A DNA stretch of 64,000 nucleotides. Origin: Cucumis sativus. Taxonomy: Eukaryota > Streptophyta > Magnoliopsida > Cucurbitales > Cucurbitaceae. Under the pieces are notes generated by a model that saw nothing but the letters and a program-made list of their open reading frames with translations, ran no database searches and was not told the origin of the DNA. Shown here piece after piece: positions 1 to 10,635 of this stretch (positions are counted from its first letter, which is position 1; each line of letters opens with the position of its first letter). The stretch is taken from contig NC_026657.2 in assembly GCF_000004075.3 (NCBI RefSeq), positions 27,002,408 through 27,066,407 of the forward strand, read 5' to 3'. Both the position numbers and the translations under genes were made by a program.

Positions 1-594
1 AATAGTTTTTGTTGACTTTAGAAGCCTAGTAGTTTACATCTTTTATTGATGGTGTAAATCTCTTAATTGGAAAAATGGTTTTGGAGTCAACATTGCATAA
101 AAGGGTCGCACTAGTGTGATGTGCATGCCATATTATTATGATATGAAGTACTGGGCGGTAGACAAATTGGTATTGGTCATATCCATTCATTTGTTAAGTT
201 GAAAAAAGTTGTTTGTGTTTATCATTGTGAAAAAAATGTTGTTAATTCAGAGTTGTATCCGTCTCCTATTTATAGGTGAGATTAGCTCTAGTATTAACCA
301 ACAATACATTGTTTGTTAAAACATTTTTAAATGATCTCTATAACACATAAAAACTTTATTCAAATCATATAAGACTAACCATAAACACTAAATTCTATTC
401 TTAAAATAATCATAGTAAGTGAAATTCACTTTCTTCCAAATTAAATTTGTAACCAAACATTTTAATTCAAATACAAAATTAGTGTAAGGAAAAGAATGAC
501 AAATTGTGATCCTTCATATATATATAATTGGAAGAACTTTTGTTATTAGATATGAAAAATACACCGAGTTGGTTTGAATGAGCTAAATAAATAA

Positions 595-634
<40 letters not shown>

Positions 635-1111
635 AGTCATTTTATTTAAATAATTGTTTTTAGAAAATACAACTTATTTTCTAAATTAAATACTCCCAAA
701 CGTTAAACATGTGAGAATGTGAGGAGTGAAGCCTACATATCATATTTCCCCCTTCTTTTGTTTTGTTTAATTCAAATGAACTAAGAAGTATAGAGAAATT
801 TCAATATTTTGTCTTCAGACTCATCTCTGCATCACGTTAATACTATGGTTGTGTTGAAATTCTAAAGAGTATTAGTTGAATTTCCATCCAAAGTAAAGTA
901 ATAACATAAACTTACTTGCAACTACTCAACTATTTTACAAATAATTTACAATTGCCCTTACATTTTCTCTTTCTAATTCAATCTAGTTAATTGTAAATTA
1001 TATATACACACAATAGATCTCTATATATACACATATCCCTTCTCCCTTTCCACCACCACCAAACATCTCAGTCTCTTCTTCCACTGCTCTTCACTTCTCT
1101 CTTCCTTAACA
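1..1111. promoter_or_regulatory. Upstream region of CYP92-like copy 1
   Basis: No gene is seen here. From about 420 onward the sequence matches, in inverted orientation, the DNA upstream of the second P450 copy (to about 9315). The 5' flank was therefore duplicated with the gene. An (AT)n tract runs at about 600-628. A TATA-like stretch at 1021-1030 lies about 85 bases before the ATG, and a CT-rich leader with ACCACC runs to the ATG at 1112. Bases 1-419 are AT-rich and show nothing recognisable. Confidence 0.55.
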
Positions 1112-3515
1112 ATGGAAATGCAACCAATTCCTTCTTGCCTTTCATACGTAACTACTTCGATAATAGCCACTCTGGCCCTCCTCCTCCTCTCCCGCTGTCT
1201 CCGCCGCCGTAAACTCAACCTCCCACCTGGACCAAAACCTTGGCCCATTATCGGAAACCTCGACTTAATTGGCTCTCTGCCTCACCAATCCATTCATCAA
1301 CTCTCCAAGAAATACGGCCCCATCATGCATCTTCGTTTCGGATCATTCCCTGTCGTTGTCGGATCCTCCGTGGAAATGGCGAAGATTGTCCTCAAAACAC
1401 AGGATCTCAATTTCGTGTGGCGCCCGAAAACCGCAGCGGGAAAGTACACAACTTATAACTATTCAAATATTACTTGGTCTCAATACGGCCCTTATTGGCG
1501 GCAGCTTCGTAAGATGTGTTTGATGGAGCTTTTTAGTGCAAGAAGACTTGATTCATATGAATATATACGTAAGGAAGAAATGAATGGTCTGATTAGAGAA
1601 ATTTACAAGTCTTGTGGTGAAGTAATTAAGGTTAAGGATTATTTGTTCGCGTTGAGTTTGAATGTGATAAGTAGGATGGTGTTGGGGAAAAGGTACACGG
1701 ATGAATCATCAGAAAGTGGGATAGTTAGTCCAGATGAGTTCAGGAAAATGATGGATGAGTTGTTTTTGCTGAATGGTGTGCTGAATATTGGGGATTCAAT
1801 TCCATGGATGGATTTCTTGGATTTGCAAGGTTATGTGAAGAGAATGAAAGGTTTGAGTAAGAAATTGGACAGGTTTCTTGAACATGTGTTGGATGAACAT
1901 AAGGAAAGAAGAAAGGGAGTTGAGAACTATGTGGCTAAAGATATGGTGGATGTTTTGTTGCAATTGGCCGATCATCCTGACCTTGAAGTTAAACTTGAAA
2001 GGCATGGAGTCAAAGCTTTTACTCAGGTAATTCCTTCTATCTTGCCATTTTTTCAACACTCTTTTAACGAATTCGTATTTTTTTTTCTAATATAAAATCT
2101 ATTTTTCTCATTTTTTTTATGTCTTAAGAGTTGTTTTTGTAAGGTGTATTTTTTAAAATAACAAAATAAGTTAAAATATTTACAAGTTATAGCAAAATAT
2201 ATATTTTGTAAAATCTACTATTTTTAAAAATTTCTCTTTTTTAAATATAATTTTTTTAGTATTCATCGGTTATCAAAAAACATTTCTAAAAATAGATAAC
2301 AAAACAAAAAATTCTAGGTTGAAAATGATGTATATATAGTTTTAATTTTCAAAACTATACCAAACCAAATGTAATATATGAATTAAGTATAACTTTAGTT
2401 TACAACCGGTTAAAACACATGTAAAATGATTCATTTTTATTTATAATAGGTATGCAAACTTTAAAAATGATCAAACGAGTTCCTAGCACTTCAATCTTAT
2501 GCCTAATTAATTAGATTCTTAACATATTTAATTTTTTTAAAACAATAATTGATTAGTTAGATTGATTAATTAGTGTTTAATTTTTTAATGATGTGAACAT
2601 AAAGTTTAAATTTCATGTTTAGTAACGTGATATTAATTATATATAGAGAGAATGAGTTAAGAATTGAATCGATATAAAATTGAAAATTCAAAAACATGTT
2701 GCTAAACTAAAAGCGCTTTTCAAACTATTTTAGGATTTACTTGGAGGAGGAACAGAGACTTCAACAATAACAATAGAGTGGGCAATGTCAGAACTATTAA
2801 AAAATCCAAAGATCTTCAACAAAGCAACCATAGAACTAAATAAAGTAATCGGAAAAGAAAGATGGGTAGAAGAGAAAGACATGATTAACTTACCATACAT
2901 AAACGCCATAGCCAAAGAAACAATGAGATTACACCCAGTAGTACCAATGCTAGTGCCAAGAATGGCTGGAGAGGATTGTCAAATTGCGGGGTACGACATA
3001 GCCAAAGGCACACGAGTCCTTGTGAACGTGTGGACCATTGGGAGAGACCAAACAGTGTGGAAAAACCCACATGCATTTGACCCAGATAGGTTCATAGAAA
3101 ACAGCCGTGTTGATGTGAAAGGGCAAGATTTTGAGCTTTTGCCATTTGGGTCTGGAAGAAGGATGTGCCCTGGGTATAGTCTTGGTCTTAAGGTTATTCT
3201 GTCAACTTTGGCTAATTTATTGCATGGGTTTAATTGGAAATTGCCTGGGGACATGGAGAAGGAAGATTTGAATATGGAAGAAATTTTTGGGCTTTCTACT
3301 CCTAAGAAATACCCACTTGATGCTGTTGCTGAGCCAAGACTTCCTCCCCATCTTTACTCTTTGTTATGAATCAAGAACTTTGTTAACATGTGTATGGCTT
3401 AAATTAAGAGTCTTTATTAAGCTTTTTTATTTGAAATATAAGATTCCTTCATGTATAAATGTATTGGTTTGAAATATGCATTCAAGTTGTATCACCAAGT
3501 GTACGTTGAGACTTA
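420..3515 (+). repeat. Left arm of large inverted duplication
   Basis: This arm holds the promoter, both exons, the intron and about 140 bases of 3' flank of P450 copy 1. It matches the reverse complement of about 6350-9315 with similar exon lengths (915+636 against 911+636). The match covers distinctive upstream text (AGTGTAAGG...CAAATTGTGATCC, 481-512) and the 3' flank up to about 3515. The intron and promoter are more diverged than the exons. Confidence 0.85.
1112..3369 (+). CDS. CYP92-type cytochrome P450 (copy 1, open)
   Basis: Two exons, 1112-2026 and 2734-3369, join in phase (donor CAG|GTAAT, acceptor TTTTAG|GA) to give about 516 residues, the usual A-type plant P450 length. Visible elements are an N-terminal ER anchor (about residues 13-28), a basic stop-transfer stretch and the PPGP hinge (38-41). 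They continue with the I-helix GGGTETS (309-315), the K-helix ExxR (E367-R370), the FDPDRF motif (420-425) and the heme loop FGSGRRMCPG with Cys450. The single intron before the I-helix is typical of A-type P450s. Wording such as LPPGPKPWPIIGNL and ITWSQYGPYWRQLRKMC resembles the CYP92 family, often labelled trimethyltridecatetraene-synthase-like or flavonoid-hydroxylase-like; the substrate cannot be read from sequence. The enzyme would use NADPH-P450 reductase at the ER. An oddity is FVWRP (101-105) where FASRP is usual. Confidence 0.9.
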
Positions 3516-3620
3516 ATGGAGTTTGGTTGAAGAAAAGCACAAAAGGTCTATTTTGGAAGAGCTCAGGAACAACCTCCAAAGATTTAAATTCAGCCAAGGC
3601 AATACTTAATGGAGTTTGGA
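3516..3620. other. Spacer next to left duplication arm
   Basis: This short non-coding stretch joins the left arm to the minisatellite. The phrase TTAATGGAGTTTGG occurs twice (about 3513 and 3607), a hint of local duplication before the 90-bp array formed. Confidence 0.4.
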
Positions 3621-3980
3621 TCTAATGTTTTGGGTTAAGGTATTAAGAGGCTAAGAAACAAGCTTGTAGAAGGAAAGTTTTTAATTTGGTGAACAGATTT
3701 TTAGTTATGATCTAATGTTTTGGGTTAAGGTATTAAGAGGCTAAGAAACAAGCTTGTAGAAGGAAAGTTTTTAATTTGGTGAACAGATTTTTAGTTATGA
3801 TCTAATGTTTTGGGTTAAGGTATTAAGAGGCTAAGAAACAAGCTTGTAGAAGGAAAGTTTTTAATTTGGTGAACAGATTTTTAGTTATGATCTAATGTTT
3901 TGGGTTAAGATATTAAGAGGCTAAGAAACAAGCTTGTAGAAGGAAAGTTTTTAATTTGGTGAACAGATTTTTAGTTATGA
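3621..3980. repeat. Minisatellite, four 90-bp units
   Basis: Four back-to-back units start at 3621, 3711, 3801 and 3891, each exactly 90 bases and beginning TCTAATGTTTTGGGTTAAGG. The only difference I see is one G-to-A change in the fourth unit (GGGTTAAGA). No open frame crosses the array. Near-identity implies recent tandem expansion. Confidence 0.97.
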
Positions 3981-4865
3981 ATTTTTGAAGTTGAAGTTTG
4001 AAATTAAAAACTAAACAAGAAAGGCTTAGGCATCTGGGCAACTGCAAAAGTCTTAGGCTGGTGTGGCTAGGAGGCCATGAGTGAAGAAGGGTTATGGGAT
4101 GAGTAAAAGTGAAGAAAGGCTTGTATAAATGCTATGCCTTATAGGGGGTGTGTCACTCTTACTCGCAGAGCACCTTCTCATTACGTTTGAGATGTGGCAT
4201 GAAGTCAATCGATATCGCTCCCTCTTCTAAATGACACCAGCTAAACCCTCAACCTTTAACCTTTAAATGAAAATGCAAGCGCAAATGCTAAAAGGCGTAA
4301 AAACTTAAACACAACTGGTAGCAACTCTTTTCAAATAAGCAAACTTTACGTAAGTTTTGTACTTTTACAACAAAAAAAAACAAAAAAACATGAAAGAACC
4401 CTTTCTTTAAACAAAACCAACTTCAATCTAGCACAACTAAAAGACCAAAATATACAAAGATTCAAAACAACCAGACACATACTAGTAAGACAAAACTCCT
4501 TCAACAGACAGACAATGGCGAATCAAGTTTTGAGGACGTGGTCTCTACCTGAAAAGTGGAAAACATTTTTTAAGAATGAGCTAAACAAGTCTCGTGCGTG
4601 ATAAGTTTTCAAATAACATTTCATAAACCTTTTTAAAGAGAGTAACTTAATTCATAAACCTTTTAATTTAAAAAAAGGTTTCAATCTCAGCCAGACATGG
4701 TCTCAAGATTACCTTTCACTTCGAGCTTTCAATCTCAGCCAGACATGGTCTCAAGATTACCTAAGTTCTAAAACCTCTTAAGCTTATGTCCTTCATCTCA
4801 GCCAAATCAACATTCAGATGGTCCCAAGATTTCACTTCTCAACTCTTCTATTTTTCATCACGGTC
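3981..4865. mobile_element. Possible LTR/retroelement remnant
   Basis: This stretch is non-coding, with text typical of plant LTR-type intergenic repeats, such as the block around 4530-4680 (AAGTGGAAAACATTTTTT, CGTGCGTGATAAGTTTTCAAA). A tandem duplication of a 48-bp unit sits at about 4679-4770: TCTCAGCCAGACATGG occurs at 4684 and again at 4732, with partial echoes at 4797. No protein-coding domain is visible. I infer the repeat class from style only. Confidence 0.35.
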
Positions 4866-5560
4866 TATAGAAGAGAATGAGATGTGGTGATGGTGAAAAG
4901 GGAATGGATATATGTGTATATATAGATATGAAAATTAACTAGGTTGAATTAGAAAGATAAAAAGTAAGGGCAATGGTAAATTATTTGTAAATAGTTGAGT
5001 AGTTACAAGTAAGTTTATGTTATTATTGACTTTGGATGGAAATTCAACTAATACTCTTATTTAATTATAAATTTTGTTGAAGTTTCAGTTGAATTTTTTT
5101 TTAAACACAACTATAGTCGGACAAAATATTGAAATTTCTATGTACTTCATACTATATTATTAAGAAATTGCATCAAACGACAAAAACATTTTAAAAAAAA
5201 CAGCTCATTACACAATTTTTTTTATCTATTACGAATATGGCAAAATTAGTGATATCAAACGATTATCAGACAGTAATCATAGAACTATCAGAGGGCTATC
5301 AAACGGTAATCATATGGTTATCAATAGTCATCATTTTTAAATTATCTACTTTTACAAATTTAGAAAATATTGTGACATGGACTTTATTATCATAAATGTT
5401 TTGCTATTTTTACAAAAGCCCCTAGTTCATTTGATTAAACAAAATAAAATGAGAAAAATATGATATTTAGGGTGTGTTTTGTTTAATTTTGAAAATAAAT
5501 TATATTTTGTAAAAAAAATAAGAAAAAACATTTAAATAAAAATCTTTTTTGAAACATTAA
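4866..5560 (-). repeat. Orphan third copy of the P450 promoter
   Basis: From 4869 the sequence follows the region just upstream of P450 copy 2 (8663 onward): AGAAGAGAATGAGATG, the TATA-containing GTGTATATATAGATATG, then AAAAGTAAGGGCAAT and GTTGAGTAGTTACAAG. It stops about 35 bases before the position of the ATG, so no coding sequence remains. The orientation is minus, as for copy 2. A MITE-like insertion (about 5146-5425) interrupts it; the flanks rejoin colinearly with the copy 1 promoter (TTAGTTCATTTGAATTAAAC). Homology fades near 5560. Confidence 0.8.
5146..5425. mobile_element. MITE-like insertion in orphan promoter
   Basis: About 280 bases are absent from the other two promoter copies and interrupt otherwise alignable sequence. 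The insert carries short ATCAAACG / ATCAGA / GGTTATCA runs and ends with TTTTGCTATTTTTACAAAAG, a style also seen at 17390-17650 and 36430-36540. Termini are approximate. It encodes nothing. Confidence 0.6.
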
Positions 5561-6349
5561 ATTCATACACATGAGATTCACATGAAATTAATATATAGAT
5601 TGATTTATAAATATTAATTATTACAAGTAATACTTTAATCCCAAACAAGTCCTAATCAACTTCATTTAGAGAAGCAATCACCTCCACGAAATAAAATTCA
5701 ACCACAAGAAGTGAACCAAAGTTATTCCAAACTTGGAACTTACGGAAAGAAGGCTCAACTCCATAACTTTCATTTCCATCACCTTGATCTTCCAGACTTT
5801 GTTTATCCTTTTAAAGATGACACCCATCAGAGATCCGATGGAGTCACGGACCACTCAGCCCATACGGCCACCACCAAAGTTCTCAAACCTCAAGGCATTA
5901 GACATTCAATTTCCCAACCTTTCGAAGGGGGGTCCAAAGATTGTGACTCGACGAGCTCTTAGGTTTCAAGGATGATCAACTTATTTGAGAAATAATTATG
6001 GAAAATTTAATTAAACATATATAATTGTCCCGTCTCTTACCCTTTTGTAAATTCACCCAAAATCTTTCGACTCTAGAATTAAATGCTAATTTTATTTCAT
6101 CTTTTAAGTTATTGTAGAGATGAAGATCAAACCTTCCATATTTAGAATAAAATATCATATCAATTGCTTTGTTGAGTTAAACTCACCCCAACACTAACTT
6201 AATTAATTATAGTACAATAGGAATGTGGCTTGAAGTCTAACCGATAGAATATCAATTGAGCAATATTTGCATTGACAATAATTAAACGTTAATACTAATA
6301 CTTGTTACAAGTCTCAATAATCAACAACTAAACGTGCGTACTAGTAACA
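5561..6349. other. Gene-free spacer of the palindrome
   Basis: This is AT-rich apart from a higher-GC patch at 5700-5970. In that patch two overlapping frames on the plus strand stay open for about 80 codons. Neither frame resembles a family I know, and neither has convincing start context, so I do not call a gene. The rest holds nothing recognisable. Confidence 0.4.
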
Positions 6350-6515
6350 TTGACAAGTCTCAATGATTTATTACAGCACGATACACTTAGTGATATAACT
6401 TGAATGCATATTTCAAACCAATACATTTATACATGAAGGAATCTTATATTTCAAATCCAAAAGCTTAATAAAGATTCTTAATTTAAGCCATACACATGTT
6501 AACAAAGTTCTTGAT

Positions 6516-8632
6516 TCATAACAAAGAGTAAAGATGGGGAGGAAGTCTTGGCTCAGCAACAGCATCAAGTGGGTATTTCTTAGGAGTAGAAAGCCCAAAA
6601 CTTTCTTCCATATTCAAATCTTCCTTCTCCATGTCCCCAGGCAATTTCCAATTAAACCCATGCAATAAATTAGCCAAAGTTGACAGAATAACCTTAAGAC
6701 CAAGACTATACCCAGGGCACATCCTTCTTCCAGACCCAAATGGCAGAAGCTCAAAATCTTCCCCTTTCACATCGATACAGTTGTTTTCCATGAACCTGTC
6801 TGGGTCAAATGCATGTGGGTTTTTCCACACTGTTTGGTCTCTCCCAATGGTCCACACATTCACAAGGACTCGTGTGCCTTTGGCTATGTCGTACCCTGCA
6901 ACTTGACAATCCTCTCGAGCCATTCTTGGCACTAGCATTGGTGCTACAGGGTGTAGTCTCATTGTTTCTTTGGCTATGGCGTTTATGTATGGTAAGTTAA
7001 TCATGTCCTTCTCTTCTACCCATCTTTCTTTTCCAATTACTTTATTTAATTCTTCGGTTGCTTTATTCAAGATCTCTGGTGTTTTTAATAGTTCTGATAT
7101 TGTCCACTCTACTGTCACTGTTGAACTCTCTATTCCTCCTCCTAATAGATCCTGAAATTGTTTAAAGATGCTTTTATTTTCGTTTTTCAAAACTGTTTTT
7201 TAAATTTTAAATTTTGTATAATATATATGCATGTGTATGTATATTTTTAATATCACGTTACTTAAACATGAAATTTAAACTTTAGGTTCAAATTGTTAAA
7301 AAATTAAACACTAAATCTACTAATTAAATATGTTAAGAATCTAATTAATTAGGCATACGATTGAACGGTTAGGAAGTCATTAATAATTTTTAAAGATTAC
7401 ATACCTATTAGAAATAAAAATGAATCAAGTGTTGTAATCTAAAATTATAAATTATGTTACGTTTGGTGTAGTTTTGAAAATTAAAACTATATAAATATGA
7501 TTTTCAACTTTGAATTTTTTGTTGTTTTGTTATCTATTTTTACAAATGTTTTTATAACTAATGAATACTAAAAAATATATATTTATAATAACAACTCTTA
7601 AGACAGAAAAAAATTGAGAAAAAATAGATTTTATATTAGAAAAAAAAAAAAACCAAATGGTGAGTGACACAACGTCCTTAGTAAAAGAGTGTTGAAAAAA
7701 AGGCAAGATAGAAGGAATTACCTGAGTAAAAGCTTTGACTCCATGCCTTTCAAGTTTAACTTCAAGGTCAGGATCATCGGCCAATTGCAACAAAACATCC
7801 ACCATATCTTTAGCCACATAGTTCTCAACTCCCTTTCTTCTTTCCTTATGTTCATCCAACACATGTTCAAGAAACCTGTCCAATTTCTTACTCAAACCTT
7901 TCATCCTCTTCACATAACCTTGCAAATCCAAAAAATCCATCCATGGAATTGAATCCCCAATATTCAACACACCATTCAGCAAAAACAACTCATCCATCAT
8001 TTTCCTGAACTCATCTGGACTAACTATCCCACTTTCTGATGGTTCATCCGTGTACTTTTTCCCCAACACCATCCTACTTATCACATTCAAACTCACCGCG
8101 AACAAATAATCCTTAACCTTAATTACTTCACCACAAGACTTGTAAATTTCTCTAATCAGACCATTCATTTCTTCCTTACGTATATACTCATATGAATCAA
8201 GTCTTCTTGCACTAAAAAGCTCCATCAAACACATCTTACGAAGCTGCCCCAATAAGGGCCGTATTGAGACCAAGTAATATTGGAATGGTTATAAGTTGTG
8301 TATTTTCCCGCCGTGGTTTTCGGGCGCGACGCGAAATTGAGATCCTGTGTTTTGAGGAAAAGCTTTGCCATTTCAACCGAGGACCCGACAACGATGGGGA
8401 ATGATCCAAAACGAAGATGCATGATGGGGCCGTATTTTTTGGAGAGTTGATGAATGGATTGGTGAGGCAGAGAGCCAATTAAGTCGAGGTTTCCGATCAC
8501 GGGCCAAGGTTTTGGTCCAGGTGGGAGGTTGAGTTTGCGGCGGCGGAGACGGCGGGAGAGGAGGAGGATGGCCAGAGTGGCTATCCAAGGAGTTATGTAT
8601 GAAAGGCAAGAAGGGGTTGGTTGCATTTCCAT
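6516..8632 (-). pseudogene. CYP92-type cytochrome P450 (copy 2, frameshifted)
   Basis: Exon 1 is 8632-7722 and exon 2 is 7151-6516, with the same intron position as copy 1. Heme loop, ExxR and PPGP motifs are all present. Exon 1 is four bases shorter than in copy 1: one codon is missing near the N terminus, and one base is lost at 8247-8250, where the frame reads TATTGGGGCAG against TATTGGCGGCAG. The shift falls in the conserved YGPYWRQLRKMC stretch and gives a stop after about 135 residues, before every catalytic element. The rest of the frame is open, so the lesion looks recent, or it could be an assembly error. The I-helix reads GGIESS instead of GGTETS. The copy runs tail-to-tail with copy 1. 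Confidence 0.88.
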
Positions 8633-9315
8633 TGTTAAGGAAGAGAGAAGTGAAGAGTAGTGGAAGAAGAGAATGAGATGTTTGGTGATGGTGGAAAGGG
8701 AGAATGGATATGTGTATATATAGATATGGAAATTAATTAGGTATAGAATTAGAAAGATAAAAAGTAAGGGCAATTGTAAATTATGTGTAAATAGTTGAGT
8801 AGTTGCAAGTAAGTTTATGTATTGACTTTGGATGGAAATCAAGTAATATTCTTATCTAATTAGTATTGTTGAAGTTTCAGTTGAAATTCTCTTGAAACAC
8901 AACCATAGTTAACGTGATGTTGAGAGGAATGTAAGGACAAAATATTGAAATTTCTCAATACTTTCATACTTCCTTTGATTAAATAAAACAAGGTGGAAAA
9001 TGTGATGTATGTATGGTTCCACCTTCCCTAGTGGTTAGTTTTTCGAGTTTTGTTTAACTTTTCAAGTATTTAATTTTAAAGATAAAAAAAGTTTAAATAA
9101 AATGACTTTTTAAAAAAAAGTTTAAATAAAATGACTTTTTAAAAAATATTTTTTTTACTCCAAATTCAAACAACTCTTAAATTCTTGTTTTTTCATATCT
9201 TCCCATTATATAGTATGGATCACAATTTGTTAGTCCTTTACCTTACACTAGTTTTATATATGATTTAAAATGTTTCGAAACAATTTTAATTTGGAAAAAA
9301 GTGAATTATTCTAGT
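8633..9315 (-). promoter_or_regulatory. Upstream region of P450 copy 2
   Basis: A TATA-like element lies at about 8711-8726 (minus strand ATATCTATATATACAC), roughly 85 bases before the ATG at 8632, as in copy 1. The rest matches the copy 1 and orphan promoters and contains no open frame of note. Confidence 0.55.
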
Positions 9316-9351
9316 ACAAAATTGGACTTTAATGTTGGTTAAAAATAGACA

Positions 9352-9555
9352 TTGACTTTAATTATACTAGTACCTATGTTCACACATTATGATTCACATA
9401 CTGCCATAGGTATTGTCAAGAACGGTGTTTATAATGGAAAAAGAAGACATATACGTCTTAGGCATGGAGCTATGAAACAATTGCTAAAAGAAGGAACTTT
9501 TTCCTTAGAGTTTGTTTGGTTTGAGAAGAACCTGACTGATCATTTAACCAAATGA
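9352..9555 (+). pseudogene. Ty1/copia RNase H C-terminal fragment
   Basis: The plus frame reads DSHTAIGIVKNGVYNGKRRH followed by IRLRHGAMKQLL and LEFVWFEKNLTDHLTK. This is the end of a copia polyprotein: the RNase H DNxxAI-type motif, then the conserved RHIxxRxHxxRxLL and DxLTK tail. Only about the last 65 residues remain; no integrase or reverse transcriptase lies upstream, where the P450 duplication arm begins. It is a truncated retrotransposon relic. Confidence 0.85.
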
Positions 9556-10300
9556 TTAACTGGGAAAGTGGTTCTAGATTTCTCAGTGAACATGAGCTTA
9601 AAGCCCTTTGGTGATCCATACCACTTGATATTAAGTGGTCTATTGCAATAGACTTGATGGTCCATAGTCCATTTATGTGGATAGTTCTTAAATGAACTTG
9701 ATATACGATATCAAAACCTTGAGTGGTCCATAATTTATTTGGATAATGATGAAGTTTCGATAGATTTTTTTGAGTGGTTTATTGTGACAAACTTAAGAAG
9801 CATATAACGTGATAGTGAAGGTGCAACCACCTTCTATGAAAGAGTTTAAAGGTCTCTTTCTAAAGTTTTCACGTGAAGTTTATTTCATGTGCATGGACAT
9901 AAACGCACAAATCTATATTGCAGAAACAAAATCGAAACCAGGAATAAAGTGTGTTGTAAAGGAACTCAACTAGTGTTATTGGAAGTTCAAGATATAATTC
10001 ATTCTCTCTAATAAGGTTGTTGTCTTACTTCACTACGCATCAATTCAAATATTTGAATATTGATGTCTAATCGGATTGTTAGAAATGACATATACACCTT
10101 CTCCTTTATCACTTAATATGGAGAGAATTTATTTTTTTAAAGAAAGCGTTGGATTAAAATGAAAAAATTTCCCCAAGTATCTTAAACGTCATAAGGCGGA
10201 AATGAAACGGCCTAAAACCTAGGTAAAGTCTTACGTAGACGGACCGTTCACAACCCCAAAGAAATAAATAAAGCTTAAACAAGCAAGTTTCATACTAAAC
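9556..10300 (+). mobile_element. Probable 3' part of the copia relic
   Basis: Non-coding DNA follows the copia stop. It has repeated phrases about a 'dative' of the relic type: TTAAGTGGTCTATTG, GGTCCATAGTCCATTT and GAGTGGTCCATAAT. TGTTAGAAATGACATATACACC at about 10077 resembles an LTR start. I infer this is the 3' untranslated/LTR portion; the boundaries are not defined. Confidence 0.45.
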
Positions 10301-10635
10301 CCAGCCCCCTCGCTGCATCAAAACCTCTCTCAATCACCTCCATCGCTCCTTCGATTCAAGGTTTGTTCATCTGTCAATTCCTTTTCTTCTCTTCAACATT
10401 TTCTTGCCTTACGATTGTTGCAATTCCCATTTTATGTTTTTTTTTCTGCTCCATCGCCTCTCACAGCAATATTGGAACGTAATTACCAATTAACCTTTTC
10501 GTTTATAATCTCATTCTATTACTCCATTCATCTTGTTCCACTGTCTGTTCTCGTGGCTTTTACAGATTTGTCACATAAATTGATCGAACGCCTTGCAAAC
10601 AGTTCAGCCTCTTTTGTCATTCAATTTCCCCCATC
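10301..10635 (+). promoter_or_regulatory. 5' UTR of AlkB-like gene with probable intron
   Basis: A CT-rich leader ends CGATTCAAG|GTTTGTTC (about 10359) and an acceptor TTTTACAG|ATTTG follows at about 10564. A 5' UTR intron of about 205 bases is therefore likely before the ATG at 10636. Confidence 0.45.

Larger units (their letters stand above)
6350..9315 (-). repeat. Right arm of large inverted duplication
   Basis: This is the reverse-complement counterpart of 420-3515, holding the full second P450 gene with 3' flank (6350-6515) and upstream DNA (8633-9315). The arm ends just before the copia-like fragment at 9352. A 28-base near-duplication (AGTTTAAATAAAATGACTTT, at about 9089 and 9119) lies in the distal part. 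Confidence 0.85.

Noticed and set aside
1021..1248. Minus-strand Arg-rich frame over the first P450 exon
   Set aside because: Antisense shadow of a real exon; Arg/Glu-rich composition comes from the CT-rich leader and Pro codons.
5711..5975. Two overlapping plus frames of about 80 codons in the P450 spacer
   Set aside because: No family motif and two frames equally open; probably moderate-GC repeat DNA.
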